43,726 bases of DNA, from assembly GCA_012519355.1 (NCBI GenBank), contig JAAYQJ010000128.1, positions 1 to 43,726 of the forward strand, in the 5' to 3' direction. Under the pieces are notes generated by a model that was not told where the DNA came from, searched no databases, and saw only the letters and a list, made by a program, of their open reading frames with translations. How positions within the stretch are numbered: the first letter of the stretch is position 1; each line of letters begins with the position of its first letter. A program made the translations under genes and the position numbers. This document shows, one piece after another, positions 8,806-17,736 of the stretch. The DNA is from Tissierellia bacterium (GTDB taxonomy: Bacteria > Bacillota > Clostridia > Tissierellales > Tissierellaceae).

Positions 8806-9692
8806 TGAAAAATTTCATTTCAAATCTTGGATATTTTTTAAAGGAAGCCAAGACCATATTTCGCATAGACTTTCTATCAAATATTTTTTCCATATTTAGT
8901 ATAGGCCTAATCTTCTTTATTCTTTCCATGGTCATTTCAGGTTGGTGGCTCAGCAAGGAGGTAGTCCAAGTCCTCCAAAAAGAGGCGGAAATAAATATTT
9001 ACTTTGAAGAGAATTTAGATGATATTAGGATTAATAATCTAGTGGAAAATATCAAAATTATAAAAGGAGTAAGGGAAGTAAAATTAGTGGATAAAGATGA
9101 ATCCTATAGTAGGATGGAAGAAATCTTAGACAAGGAAGCAAGGATATTGGAATTATTCGATGAAAACCCTTTCCAACCCTTTATAGAAGTTAAGATAGAT
9201 ATAGAAGAAGTAGATGAGATTTTGGAGGATTTAGAGTCCATAGAAAATATTGATTATATAAGGGATAATAAGGATATAATAGATAAACTCCAAAAAATAA
9301 TTACTATACTTACTATAGTAGGATTGCTTGTAATTACTGCAACAGGCATATCTACCCTAGTAGTCATATCCCATATTATTAGGCAGGGTATATATAATAA
9401 TAGGGACCAGATAAATACCTTAAAACTATTGGGAGCTCCAGATTCCTTCATAGGTTTTCCATTTTTATTAGAAGGCTTATTTTTGACCCTAGTAGGTGGG
9501 ATTTTGGCCTTGGGTTTAATATTCTTTACATTTAAATTGGGATATAATCAGATTGGAACAAGTCTATTATTTATACCCTTACCTAATATGGAAAGCCTAG
9601 TTAAGACCATAGCCTTGTTCATCTTAACTCTAAGTGGAGCCTTAGGTATAATAGGCAGTTTCTTTGGTTTATCATCAGCAAAGGGAAATTAA
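8805..9692 (+). CDS. ftsX: FtsX-like membrane protein
   Basis: A 295-aa permease-like subunit with the FtsX layout: a cytoplasmic N-terminus, one membrane segment (about 22-46), an extracellular domain of roughly 110 residues, then three more membrane segments (about 163-190, 212-240, 262-288). The motif RDQINTLKLLGAPDSFIGFP between segments 2 and 3 is typical of FtsX, and LSxxxGxxGSxFG closes the protein. It starts on the stop codon of ftsE. The extracellular domain is the expected docking site for the coiled-coil protein encoded two genes upstream. Confidence 0.85.
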   Translation: MKNFISNLGYFLKEAKTIFRIDFLSNIFSIFSIGLIFFILSMVISGWWLSKEVVQVLQKEAEINIYFEENLDDIRINNLVENIKIIKGVREVKLVDKDESYSRMEEILDKEARILELFDENPFQPFIEVKIDIEEVDEILEDLESIENIDYIRDNKDIIDKLQKIITILTIVGLLVITATGISTLVVISHIIRQGIYNNRDQINTLKLLGAPDSFIGFPFLLEGLFLTLVGGILALGLIFFTFKLGYNQIGTSLLFIPLPNMESLVKTIALFILTLSGALGIIGSFFGLSSAKGN

Positions 9693-9725
9693 CAAAAATT
9701 ATCCTTTACAGGTATTTGTTTTTTT
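9691..9725 (+). terminator. probable terminator after ftsX
   Basis: AACAAA (9691-9696) can pair with TTTGTT (9715-9720), with a short inner CCT/AGG pair, and is followed by five T. The stem is AT-rich and imperfect, so this is moderate evidence. Confidence 0.45.
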
Positions 9726-9783
9726 ACTAATATATAATATGGCACAAATTTAGATAGAAAAGGAGTGAAAACAGGATTTTCCT

Positions 9784-10881
9784 GTGAATAATATGAAAAT
9801 TGGATTGATTGGATTACCAACAGTAGGAAAAACGAGTTTGTTTAATCTTTTAACAGGTTCAAATATAGAAGTAACAGAGTTCTCCCAAGGGAAAGTGGAG
9901 GCTAATTTAGGTATTGCAAAGATACCCGATGAAAGAATAGACTACTTAGCAAGTATCTATGACCCTAAAAAGAAAACCTATGCTACTATAGAAGTTATAG
10001 ATGTACCAGGTTTAGTTAAGGGTTCCAGTGCAGGTAAGGGCGTAGGCAACCAATTTCTAGACAATATTAGGAAAGTTGATTTATTAGTTCATGTACTTAG
10101 GGTATTTGAAAATGACAATGTAATCCATGCTGATGGCAGCATTGACCCTATGAGGGATATTGAGACTGTAAACTTAGAACTCCTATTTGCAGACTTAGGA
10201 GTTATAGAGAATCGAATAAGCCGTATAGAAACCTCTAAAAAGGTTACAAAAGAGAACTTAGCCGAGCTAGAGGTCCTAAAGAAATGTAGAGAAGGCTTAG
10301 AAAATGGACTCTTACTAAATAATATTGACCTTAGTGATGAAGAGAAGGACTTATTAAAAACCTTTTCCTTCCTTTCAGAAAAACCAATGATTCTAGTTGC
10401 CAATATAGATGAGAATCAATTGATGGAAAAGGATTATCCAAGTAAAAAGGATTTAGCTGAATTTGCAGAATCTGCAAATACACCCTTAATTGAATTATGT
10501 ATTAAGACTGAATTAGAAATATCAGAACTAGAACCAGAGGATAGGGAAATGTTCTTAGAAGAATTAGGGATCGAGGAATCGGGAATAGACATTTTGTCTA
10601 AGACTTCCTATGATTACCTTGGGCTTATTTCCTTCCTTACAGCAGGAAAGGATGAAGTTAGAGCATGGACCATTAATAAGGGGACTATTGCAAAGGAAGC
10701 AGCAGGAAAAATTCACTCTGATATAGAAAAAGGATTTATAAGGGCAGAAGTATGCAAATTTGACTATCTAAAGGAACATGGTTCTATGGCAAAGGTAAAG
10801 GAAAAGGGACTTGCAAGATTAGAAGGCAAGGAATATGTAGTAGAAGATGGAGATATTATAGAATTTAGATTTAATGTATAA
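9784..10881 (+). CDS. ychF: YchF/Obg-family GTPase
   Basis: A 365-aa GTPase/ATPase of the Obg-YchF group, a ribosome-associated regulator. The P-loop is GLPTVGKTS, G3 is DVPGLVKG (with the GKGVGNQFLDNIR follow-up typical of YchF), a coiled-coil insertion lies around 130-180, and the C-terminal TGS-like domain ends EYVVEDGDIIEFRFNV. The start is uncertain: GTG 9784 has an AGGA at 9773-9776, while ATG 9793 begins the family's usual MKIGLIG. A small inverted repeat ACAGG/CCTGT (9771-9785) covers the start region. A strong terminator follows, so the gene is probably monocistronic. Confidence 0.9.
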   Translation: MNNMKIGLIGLPTVGKTSLFNLLTGSNIEVTEFSQGKVEANLGIAKIPDERIDYLASIYDPKKKTYATIEVIDVPGLVKGSSAGKGVGNQFLDNIRKVDLLVHVLRVFENDNVIHADGSIDPMRDIETVNLELLFADLGVIENRISRIETSKKVTKENLAELEVLKKCREGLENGLLLNNIDLSDEEKDLLKTFSFLSEKPMILVANIDENQLMEKDYPSKKDLAEFAESANTPLIELCIKTELEISELEPEDREMFLEELGIEESGIDILSKTSYDYLGLISFLTAGKDEVRAWTINKGTIAKEAAGKIHSDIEKGFIRAEVCKFDYLKEHGSMAKVKEKGLARLEGKEYVVEDGDIIEFRFNV

Positions 10882-10882
10882 G

Positions 10883-10920
10883 AATTAAGCTTGAACAGAC
10901 AAGTTCAAGCTTAATTTTTT
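10883..10920 (+). terminator. Rho-independent terminator after ychF
   Basis: AATTAAGCTTGAAC (10883-10896) and GTTCAAGCTTAATT (10903-10916) form a perfect 14-bp stem with a 6-base loop, followed by a T run. Confidence 0.9.
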
Positions 10921-10973
10921 GAATGGATTTATAGTAGTTCACTTAACTAACCATATTCATAGGGAAGGATTTT

Positions 10974-12254
10974 CTAATCCTCTTCCCTCTTTCTTTTAAA
11001 GAAGGTATTTAATATTGGTGCCATAATAGCTGCTACTACTCCGCCGGAAAAACCATTATTATATAGACTTAGTCCACCATGGACTCCAATTATATTGGAT
11101 ACTACAGAAACATGGAGGAAACCAGCAAAGATTCCAGCAATAGTTCCATAAGCCCCAGCAATAGGAGCTAAAGTTGTACCGAATAATGCAGCTATAATCA
11201 TTGATGTGGAAGATACATCAAATACTTTCAAACTAGCAGCAATATATACTCCTATAAAAATAGGTATTGAGTTAACAGGATTTTTTCCAAAGGGTGAAAA
11301 AGCTATTACAGTGATTATACCAGCTACAACTGGACCATTGAACACACCTTTGGCTAATATTACATAAAGAATAGATATAAGTCCCATTATTCCCATATTA
11401 ATTAATGCCAATCCAAAACCAAAACGATCAATAAAATCTGACAAAAATCTTCCACTATGTTTAAAAATATTTGAATATCCATTAAAACTATTTCTATTCA
11501 TGAAATATCCAATGATTATATATAAAAGAGAGATGATTATTAATAGATTTCTCATATGAATACTGTATTCAGTAGAAAGAGTAGATTGGGTTTGTATTAC
11601 AAATCCAAATCCTCTTAGTAAAGATGCTATTATGGTTCCTATGACTCCACCTGTAAAACCAATATTATAAAGATTATATCCATCATGGAATTTAGACATA
11701 TGACCTGCCATAGGTGTAACTATAAAACCAATAATAATACCTGTAAATATAGCCAATGGAATGCTGATCATATAATCTAAATCAAGGCCTAGACCTATTT
11801 CGGTAACTACTGGTGCCAAAGTAGTTACAAAGAAAACAGGAACTAATACATTTTTCAACTCTATTTTCTTGAACTTTGCATATAGGTAACCACCTATAAA
11901 AATAGGCCATACATTGACTATGTTTTTTCCCATAAATGAGAAACCTAAAACAGTAATTACTGCAGCTATTAGAGGTCCTGTTATAGTAATATTATTTACA
12001 TACATAATAATAATACAAAATAGGGTAGTAAGACCTGCATTTACTAAAGTAGCTCCTACACCGCCAACTGCTAAATAATCCACCAATAATACATCTTGGC
12101 ATAGGATAATTTTATATAGTCCTTCAAAAATTTCCCTAGGCTTGTCTATTATAAACCCTAATAAAATTAGCAAAATTGGTACTGAAGAAAGTACAATATA
12201 ATTCAGTTTTTCCTCAGAAAAAATTAATTGACTTTTATTTATAGTTTCCTTCAT
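10974..12254 (-). CDS. DUF1576 family polytopic membrane protein
   Basis: A 426-aa hydrophobic protein of the DUF1576 family, function unknown to me. The sequence is an internal duplication: the first half has GPLIAAVITVLGFSFMGKN...IPIFIGG-type and YNLYNIGFTGGVIG motifs, and the second half repeats them as GPVVAGIITVIAFSPFGKN...PIFIGVY and LSLYNNGFSGGVVAA. Such a two-repeat layout is common in transporters, but no substrate can be read from it. I chose ATG 12254 with GGAGAGG just upstream; an in-frame TTG at 12264-12266 overlaps that ribosome site. A promoter with an extended -10 lies at 12290-12317. Confidence 0.8.
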   Translation of the reverse strand: MKETINKSQLIFSEEKLNYIVLSSVPILLILLGFIIDKPREIFEGLYKIILCQDVLLVDYLAVGGVGATLVNAGLTTLFCIIIMYVNNITITGPLIAAVITVLGFSFMGKNIVNVWPIFIGGYLYAKFKKIELKNVLVPVFFVTTLAPVVTEIGLGLDLDYMISIPLAIFTGIIIGFIVTPMAGHMSKFHDGYNLYNIGFTGGVIGTIIASLLRGFGFVIQTQSTLSTEYSIHMRNLLIIISLLYIIIGYFMNRNSFNGYSNIFKHSGRFLSDFIDRFGFGLALINMGIMGLISILYVILAKGVFNGPVVAGIITVIAFSPFGKNPVNSIPIFIGVYIAASLKVFDVSSTSMIIAALFGTTLAPIAGAYGTIAGIFAGFLHVSVVSNIIGVHGGLSLYNNGFSGGVVAAIMAPILNTFFKRKREED

Positions 12255-12289
12255 AATCCTCTCCAACTATGATATTTATTAGACATATT

Positions 12290-12317
12290 ATTATACCATA
12301 GGAATACATAAAGTGAA
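12290..12317 (-). promoter_or_regulatory. promoter of the DUF1576 gene
   Basis: On the minus strand, TTCACT (12317-12312), a 16-base spacer and TATAAT (12295-12290) with an extended TGg element (12298-12296). Confidence 0.5.
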
Positions 12318-12376
12318 TAGTAAAAACTAAATATTAATAAAATTATATGCTATTTAGCTACTTGCATATTTAACAC

Positions 12377-12405
12377 TTGAAAAAATTTTATAAATATATT
12401 ATTAT
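12377..12405 (+). promoter_or_regulatory. promoter of tRNA-Ala
   Basis: TTGAAA (12377-12382), a 17-base spacer and TATTAT (12400-12405) lie 22 bases before the mature tRNA 5' end. Confidence 0.65.
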
Positions 12406-12427
12406 ATATAGGTAATGGAAAATATTA

Positions 12428-12500
12428 GGGGCTTTGGCGAAGTTGGGATCGCGCCTGACTGGCAGTCAGGAGGTCAGGGGTTCAAGTCCCCTAAGCTCCA
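12428..12500 (+). tRNA. tRNA-Ala(GGC)
   Basis: The 73 bases fold as a full cloverleaf. The acceptor GGGGCTT pairs with AAGCTCC and includes the G3:U70 wobble pair that marks alanine tRNAs. The D stem is GCGA/TCGC, the anticodon stem CCTGA/TCAGG with loop CTGGCAG (anticodon GGC, reading GCC/GCU), and the T arm AGGGG-TTCAAGT-CCCCT. The discriminator is A and CCA is not encoded. A promoter and a terminator flank it, so it is a single-gene unit. Confidence 0.96.
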
Positions 12501-12509
12501 TTTAGAAAT

Positions 12510-12540
12510 GGCTAGGAATACATATCCTAGCCTATTTTTA
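12510..12540 (+). terminator. Rho-independent terminator after tRNA-Ala
   Basis: GGCTAGGA (12510-12517) pairs with TCCTAGCC (12525-12532), followed by TATTTTTA. Confidence 0.82.
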
Positions 12541-12685
12541 TGCTTATTTTTATCTCTCAAAAATATATAAAATCACAAAAATTTTTACTCGTAACTAACA
12601 GACAAGTAACAAATTTTTAATATTATGTGTATAATTTGGAAAAATGGGTAATAACATATTCATATTATATAAAAGAGGTGGTAAA

Positions 12686-13183
12686 ATGGGAAAATACAAT
12701 ATGGAAGAATTACACAAGATGACTATAGAAATGCTTGAAAAAAGAGGTGTAACACTAGAAGACATAGGAGAAATAGTTTTAATGCTTCAAAAAAAGTATT
12801 ATCCAGAGCTAACCTTGGAGACTTGCGTAGAGAACATTAGGCTAGTCCTTACCAAGAGGGAAATTATCCACGCAATATTAACGGGAATTGCCTTAGATGA
12901 ATTGGCAGAAAAAAAGCTATTACCTGAGCCCCTTCAAACCATAGTTGAAAGTGATGAAGGCTTGTTTGGTATAGATGAAATCATACCCTTATCCATAGTA
13001 AATGTCTATGGCACTATTGGATTAACCAATTATGGATACTTAGACAAGGAGAAACTAGGTGTTATAAAGAAACTAGATAAGATGAAAAATGGGTCTGTCC
13101 ATACTTTCTTAGATGATTTAGTAGCAGCCATTGCAGCAGCCACTGCCAGTAGAATTGCCCATTCTAAAAGTGAGAAAGAGTAG
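12686..13183 (+). CDS. pgpA: Phosphatidylglycerophosphatase A-like protein (YutG-like)
   Basis: A 165-aa soluble PgpA-family protein very like B. subtilis YutG. PgpA removes phosphate from phosphatidylglycerophosphate; YutG-type proteins lack the membrane segments of E. coli PgpA. Family motifs are LTKREIIHAILTGIALDELA, the acidic DEGLFGIDE and SIVNVYGTIGLTNYGYLDK, then HTFLDDLVAAIAAA. I chose ATG 12686 with AGAGGTGG at 12674-12681; an upstream ATG at 12644 has no ribosome site. Its stop codon lies inside a hairpin shared with the convergent gene. Confidence 0.82.
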   Translation: MGKYNMEELHKMTIEMLEKRGVTLEDIGEIVLMLQKKYYPELTLETCVENIRLVLTKREIIHAILTGIALDELAEKKLLPEPLQTIVESDEGLFGIDEIIPLSIVNVYGTIGLTNYGYLDKEKLGVIKKLDKMKNGSVHTFLDDLVAAIAAATASRIAHSKSEKE

Positions 13184-13201
13184 ACTTTTTGTCTACTCTT
13201 T
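13175..13201. terminator. hairpin between convergent pgpA and FMN-enzyme genes
   Basis: AAAGAGTAGAC (13175-13185) is complementary to GTCTACTCTTT (13191-13201). It overlaps both stop codons. There is no strong T run on either side, so it may be a weak bidirectional terminator. Confidence 0.5.
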
Positions 13202-14222
13202 ACCATTCTATGGATATCATCGATTTATTGATAGATTTTAAATCCTTAGCACCAGTTAATATCATAGTCTGTAGGAGCTGATATTTCATATCATTGATAA
13301 CCTTGGCAACCCCTTCCCTAAACCCACCATAGGCTCCAATGACTATCGGTCTACCTATTAGAACAGCATCAGCACCTAGGGCTAACATCTTAAATATATC
13401 TACTCCAGAACGTATGCCCCCATCTACAAGTATCATAATTTTTCCCTTAACAGCTTCTACTACTTCAGGTAAGACTTTTGCAGTAGACTGGGTACCATCT
13501 AAAACCCTGCCACCATGATTAGATACTACTATGGCTTTTGCACCAGCTTCAACAGCCAGTAGGGCCTCTTCCTTTGTCATTATTCCCTTTAGTATAAAGG
13601 GTAGGTGGGTGGAAGAAATTATTTCCTTAAGCTCATCTACAGTTTTAGGACCAACTGGGGCTCCGTGTAAAGCCAAGGTTATTAAACCAGCCCCATCTAT
13701 ATCCATACCTACAGCAATAGCATTAATATTTTCTGCTTTTTTCACAGCATCTATAACTACTGGGTTTTCTTTAGGCTTAATAATGGGGACACCTCTACTA
13801 TTTACTTTCTCAAGCAAGCTTAAGCCAATATTGTAGTTCTTAGGATCTGCAGAATCACCGATCATTGCAATGGTACCAGCATCTATACTACCATTAACTA
13901 CACTTTCTATATACATTTCTTCTAACAAAGCTCCTCCCATATTAAAGGAAGTGCCAGTTATAGGAGCACTGATTAAGGGCAAGTCCAATTTTGCTCCAAA
14001 GAAATCAAAGGTTAAATCAGGATTTTTAGCATCATGTATGGTTTTTAACCTTACTTTGACTTTGGCCAAATCCTCCACATTAGCTTTAAAGGAAGAGCCA
14101 GTAAGGGCACCACCCATACCAGGGACTTCTCCAGCACAGGCTACTCCATTACATAGGGGACAAACCCTACAAAAGTCCTTCAAATTTTCTTTTGCAACAG
14201 CTCTAATTTCCTTCATATCCAT
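13200..14222 (-). CDS. FMN-dependent alpha-hydroxy-acid oxidase/dehydrogenase-like protein
   Basis: A 340-aa protein with the TIM-barrel FMN fold of the lactate/glycolate oxidase family. The signature VSNHGGRVLDG carries the catalytic His and substrate-binding Arg, preceded by the FMN Lys in FILKGIMTKEEA and followed by the phosphate-binding VDGGIRSGVDIFKMLALGADA. Unusually, the N-terminus has four cysteines, C18, C21, C24 and C29, in CX2CX2CX4C spacing, not found in classical oxidases; an Fe-S or metal site is possible. In an anaerobe it is more likely a dehydrogenase than an oxidase. Start ATG 14222 has AAAGGGGGAG 9 bases upstream. The peptidase T-like gene lies 29 bases upstream in the same direction. 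Confidence 0.82.
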   Translation of the reverse strand: MDMKEIRAVAKENLKDFCRVCPLCNGVACAGEVPGMGGALTGSSFKANVEDLAKVKVRLKTIHDAKNPDLTFDFFGAKLDLPLISAPITGTSFNMGGALLEEMYIESVVNGSIDAGTIAMIGDSADPKNYNIGLSLLEKVNSRGVPIIKPKENPVVIDAVKKAENINAIAVGMDIDGAGLITLALHGAPVGPKTVDELKEIISSTHLPFILKGIMTKEEALLAVEAGAKAIVVSNHGGRVLDGTQSTAKVLPEVVEAVKGKIMILVDGGIRSGVDIFKMLALGADAVLIGRPIVIGAYGGFREGVAKVINDMKYQLLQTMILTGAKDLKSINKSMISIEW

Positions 14223-14251
14223 TTAATTATACTCCCCCTTTATGTTTTTAG

Positions 14252-15358
14252 TTAATGGCTTTCTATAATTGATGCCACTAACTTAGAAAGCTTAATTAAA
14301 TCATCAACTCCTATGTATTCATTAACGCTATGGGCATTAAACATACCTACACCTAAGGTTGCAGCTTTAACACCCTTACTATTGAGGATATTAGTGTCTG
14401 AACCACCACCTGTAGTATTTGGTTTGTAAGTAATATTAATTTTTTCCATGGCAGTTTTGATGATATTTAATATAGGTTCATCTTTATCTAAGGAAAAGGT
14501 TGGATAAGCATGCTTTACCTCAATGACAACTTCAGCACCAAATTCCTTTGCAGCATTTTCCATGGCTTCAACCATATGAGCTACCTGTTTTTCTAACTTT
14601 TCTTCCTTTAAACTACGAGCCTCCAATTCCATTTCTGCATAATCGGCTACAATATTGGTTGCAGTCCCTCCCCTTATGATACCTACATTAGCAGTAGTTT
14701 CTTCATCTATTCTTAGGAGGTTCATCTTGTTAATGGCTTTAGATGCAACCTGAATAGCATTAATACCCTTTTCAGGACTTAGGCCTGCATGGGCAGCCTT
14801 CCCATGGAATTTAGCATGGATTTGAGTTTGTGCGGGACCCTGTACATTTACTCCACCTATATCCCCACTGGCATCTAAGACGAAGGCCATTTTTGATTTT
14901 ATATTGGAGTAGTCTAGGTATTTTGAGCCATAAAGACCTACTTCTTCACATATTGTAAATACTACTTCAATATCTCCGTGGGGAATATTATTCTCCTTTA
15001 TATACCTAATCCCTTCTAAAATACCTATTATCCCTGCCTTATCATCAGCAGAAAGGATGGTATTTCCTTTAGATTTTATAATCCCATCTTCAATAATAGG
15101 CTCAATGTTTTCGCATGGAGTAACTGTGTCCATGTGGGCGCAGAACATAATGGGGTCTACATCCTTATTTCCTTTTAAGAAACCAATCAGGTTTCCAGTA
15201 TTTGAACCTGCCTTTTCTCCAGCATTATCAACTATTACTTCAAATCCTAATTCTTCCATATCCTTTTTAAGTACTTTAGCAAAATCAGCCTCTTTATAGC
15301 TAGGACTTGATATTTTAACATAATCAATAAATCTTGAAACAATTCTATCTTTGTTCAT
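14252..15358 (-). CDS. Peptidase T-like M20 metallopeptidase
   Basis: A 368-aa cytosolic aminopeptidase of the M20 family (PepT/YqjE-like), which removes N-terminal residues from short peptides. Metal ligands and catalytic residues are visible: H75-x-D77 in CAHMDTV, D105-D106 in SADDKAG, E138-E139 in ICEEVGLYG, D162 in VLDASGDIGG, and the C-terminal His in FNAHSVNEYI. The dimerisation domain lies at about 185-285. I chose ATG 15358 with AAAGGAGG upstream; a longer in-frame start at 15421 would lie in the neighbour's terminator. It probably forms an operon with the FMN enzyme gene. Confidence 0.88.
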   Translation of the reverse strand: MNKDRIVSRFIDYVKISSPSYKEADFAKVLKKDMEELGFEVIVDNAGEKAGSNTGNLIGFLKGNKDVDPIMFCAHMDTVTPCENIEPIIEDGIIKSKGNTILSADDKAGIIGILEGIRYIKENNIPHGDIEVVFTICEEVGLYGSKYLDYSNIKSKMAFVLDASGDIGGVNVQGPAQTQIHAKFHGKAAHAGLSPEKGINAIQVASKAINKMNLLRIDEETTANVGIIRGGTATNIVADYAEMELEARSLKEEKLEKQVAHMVEAMENAAKEFGAEVVIEVKHAYPTFSLDKDEPILNIIKTAMEKINITYKPNTTGGGSDTNILNSKGVKAATLGVGMFNAHSVNEYIGVDDLIKLSKLVASIIESH

Positions 15359-15424
15359 TACAAGCCTCCTTTGTTTGAGTTTATACAAGTAAATCATACT
15401 ATAGTTAGGATTTACTTTCAATAA

Positions 15425-15452
15425 AATATCAGGCTTTTATGAGCCTGATATT
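15425..15452 (-). terminator. Rho-independent terminator of the ABC-2 exporter operon
   Basis: AATATCAGGCT (15425-15435) and AGCCTGATATT (15442-15452) form a perfect 11-bp stem. Read on the minus strand it ends in TTTTAT. It overlaps the permease stop codon at 15451. Confidence 0.7.
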
Positions 15453-16551
15453 ATTTTCTTACAAAATCTTTTAATTTATAACTACCTGCAGTAAATAGTG
15501 CTAAAATCATCAAAAGTACTATGAAAGTATTGGGGAAGAGTATTGACTTTTCTAAACTATCAAATATCCAGTATTGGGGTGTAAATTTTCCAAGGTTTTT
15601 TATAAATTGAGGTGCATTATCATATATACCTCCATAGGCAAACATAGATAAAAACAAGGTTAACATTGCTACTAAAGCGGTAATCAAAGACCCAATACTC
15701 TCATTGTTGAAAATCCTAGTCATAGCTAAAGATAAGGTGATGGAAAACAAACTAGATAATATTAGATTAACAACAATAATATGAAGATTTATTATGTTAT
15801 AACCAATAAATTTTTGACCTAATAGAAGAACTATTAAATTGGAAGCTACTTGAAAGATCAGCAATGACAAGGCTATACTTCCCAAGATGGTTGCTGTTTT
15901 ATTTGGAGTAGTCACAGCTCTTGAAATTATATTTTTCTTTTTAAATTCAATTAATTCCGTTCCAATGGTTGAAGCACCTAGTATAATGAAATATATTAAA
16001 AGCATGGTTACAGTATGCAAATCACCTGTGGTAGTCTTTCTATGTCTCTCAAATAATGTACTAGCCTTTAGTACATACAAATCATCTTTACTAGAAATAA
16101 CGCCCTTATCTACCAATAGCTTTTCCTTTATCAGTTCATTTATTTTATTGTTAATCTCCATTTCTAGAGGAATTACAGCATTTCCTTCTTCTCTTTTATA
16201 GGATTCAATAATAGGCTTTTGGTAGTTATTAATCTTTTTAGTAAAATCCTTTGGAATATTATAAACTATAGCTACTTCATTTCTCTCCAAAAGTTCTAGG
16301 GCCATATCTATATCATTTTCAAGTATCCATTGAGATTTAGTTTGAGCCCCTAATATTTCCATGCCTAAGTTTCCACTATCCTCTATATTAAAAGCTACAT
16401 CAATAGTTGAAGGAGAAGGTCCATTACTTCCTCCGTCTATAAAGTTAACAAAGAAAATAACTGCTACAGGCATAATGAGCATTAGACCAAGTTTGAGAGG
16501 ATCTTTTAACATCCTTTTTATATTTACATATATCAGTTGAATTAAATTCAT
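15451..16551 (-). CDS. ABC-2 type exporter permease (second)
   Basis: A 366-aa membrane subunit of the ABC-2 family (YhgE/NatB-like layout): one N-terminal membrane segment (about 20-36), a large extracellular domain of roughly 140 residues, then five membrane segments. The motif KFTPQYWIFDSLEKSI near the C-terminus is typical. It overlaps the upstream permease gene by 4 bases (ATGA). With that gene it probably forms a heterodimeric channel driven by the ATPase at 17737-18675. Substrate unknown; peptides, drugs or ions are the usual candidates. Confidence 0.85.
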   Translation of the reverse strand: MNLIQLIYVNIKRMLKDPLKLGLMLIMPVAVIFFVNFIDGGSNGPSPSTIDVAFNIEDSGNLGMEILGAQTKSQWILENDIDMALELLERNEVAIVYNIPKDFTKKINNYQKPIIESYKREEGNAVIPLEMEINNKINELIKEKLLVDKGVISSKDDLYVLKASTLFERHRKTTTGDLHTVTMLLIYFIILGASTIGTELIEFKKKNIISRAVTTPNKTATILGSIALSLLIFQVASNLIVLLLGQKFIGYNIINLHIIVVNLILSSLFSITLSLAMTRIFNNESIGSLITALVAMLTLFLSMFAYGGIYDNAPQFIKNLGKFTPQYWIFDSLEKSILFPNTFIVLLMILALFTAGSYKLKDFVRK

Positions 16552-17726
16552 TTACTTACACCCCATTTCATTTGAACTGCCAAGATATTCAGTATATATA
16601 AGAAAAGAGATATTCCAACCATAATAAATAGATAATTTGAGATTGAGCTTATTGTACCATCTAATAAATAATTTCTATAGGTATTACTAAACAGTATATC
16701 CAATTTTATTTTGGATAAAAATGCCACTGTTTTATTTGTATTAAACTTTGTTATAGGTCCTAGCATGCCACCAAATACCATTTGAACTATTAGAAGAATT
16801 TGGATTAAAGGGAGACCATATTTTTTCTTAAATATAGTGGATATTAAAGTACCTACTCCTGTAATTAAAAGGCTTTGTACTAGAATAATCAATAGTAGCA
16901 ATGGAAGTGGTCCTTGAAAAGAAAGACCAGTAATTCTATATGCAAATATATAGATAATATTAGCTACAATAATAGTAAGATAGTTTGATGCAAATCCATA
17001 ATTAAAATATTGGAGTCTAGTCATGGAAGTGGACATTATCCGATGATATATTCCTCTTTCCTTTTCTAAAGCATCTGAAGAGATTACTGCCATCATAAAA
17101 ATAATAAAAGCAAAACTTAGAAAAGTAATGGAGTAATATTCATAGGAGTTTAAACTTTTTCTTACATTATGAATATTATTCTTTATTGGGTTAGTAGTAT
17201 AAGCAGTAGTTAATATATTGCTAATTTCCAATATAAGATTTTCCTTCTCTTCAGGTGATATGGGCATATTTTCTATATTTCTGTATATAACTAGTCCTTG
17301 ACTTATTTCCTCATTATATTTATCAATAATATTCATCAAAATATTTCCCATGGTAGTTGAAGCTTTTTCTTCTGCTTCTACCTTTATAGGAGTAGAATTA
17401 TTGCCTAGTAAACTATCTTCATAGCCTTGTGGAATTCTTATGGTATAATCGTATTTTTCCTCTGGAGAAGTTTTAACGGTCATGATATTTGACATTTCTT
17501 CGCTGTTCAAAAAGTTAACCAAATTCTCTGATTGAACAGTATTATCTTCATCTTGGATTATAACTGAAAAAATAGGGTTATTAATTGTAGGAGTAAATAA
17601 ATCTTTTTGCATATATCCCATGACTAAGGCAATTATTATGGGGTAAATTCCATAGGATAGTAAAAAAGCAGGGAACTCTTTTATTAATCCTTTGATATTG
17701 ATTTTTAAATAAGCTAATAATTTCAT
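16548..17726 (-). CDS. ABC-2 type exporter permease (first)
   Basis: A 392-aa ABC-2 permease, similar in layout to its downstream neighbour but only weakly alike in sequence. It has an N-terminal membrane segment (about 18-38), an extracellular domain with the motif YDYTIRIPQGYEDSLLG, then five membrane segments from about residue 200. The motif KERGIYHRIMSTSMTRLQYF in the first cytoplasmic loop after the extracellular domain is characteristic of ABC-2 permeases and contacts the ATPase. It lies 10 bases after the ATPase gene. Confidence 0.85.
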   Translation of the reverse strand: MKLLAYLKINIKGLIKEFPAFLLSYGIYPIIIALVMGYMQKDLFTPTINNPIFSVIIQDEDNTVQSENLVNFLNSEEMSNIMTVKTSPEEKYDYTIRIPQGYEDSLLGNNSTPIKVEAEEKASTTMGNILMNIIDKYNEEISQGLVIYRNIENMPISPEEKENLILEISNILTTAYTTNPIKNNIHNVRKSLNSYEYYSITFLSFAFIIFMMAVISSDALEKERGIYHRIMSTSMTRLQYFNYGFASNYLTIIVANIIYIFAYRITGLSFQGPLPLLLLIILVQSLLITGVGTLISTIFKKKYGLPLIQILLIVQMVFGGMLGPITKFNTNKTVAFLSKIKLDILFSNTYRNYLLDGTISSISNYLFIMVGISLFLYILNILAVQMKWGVSK

Positions 17727-17736
17727 AATATCACCT

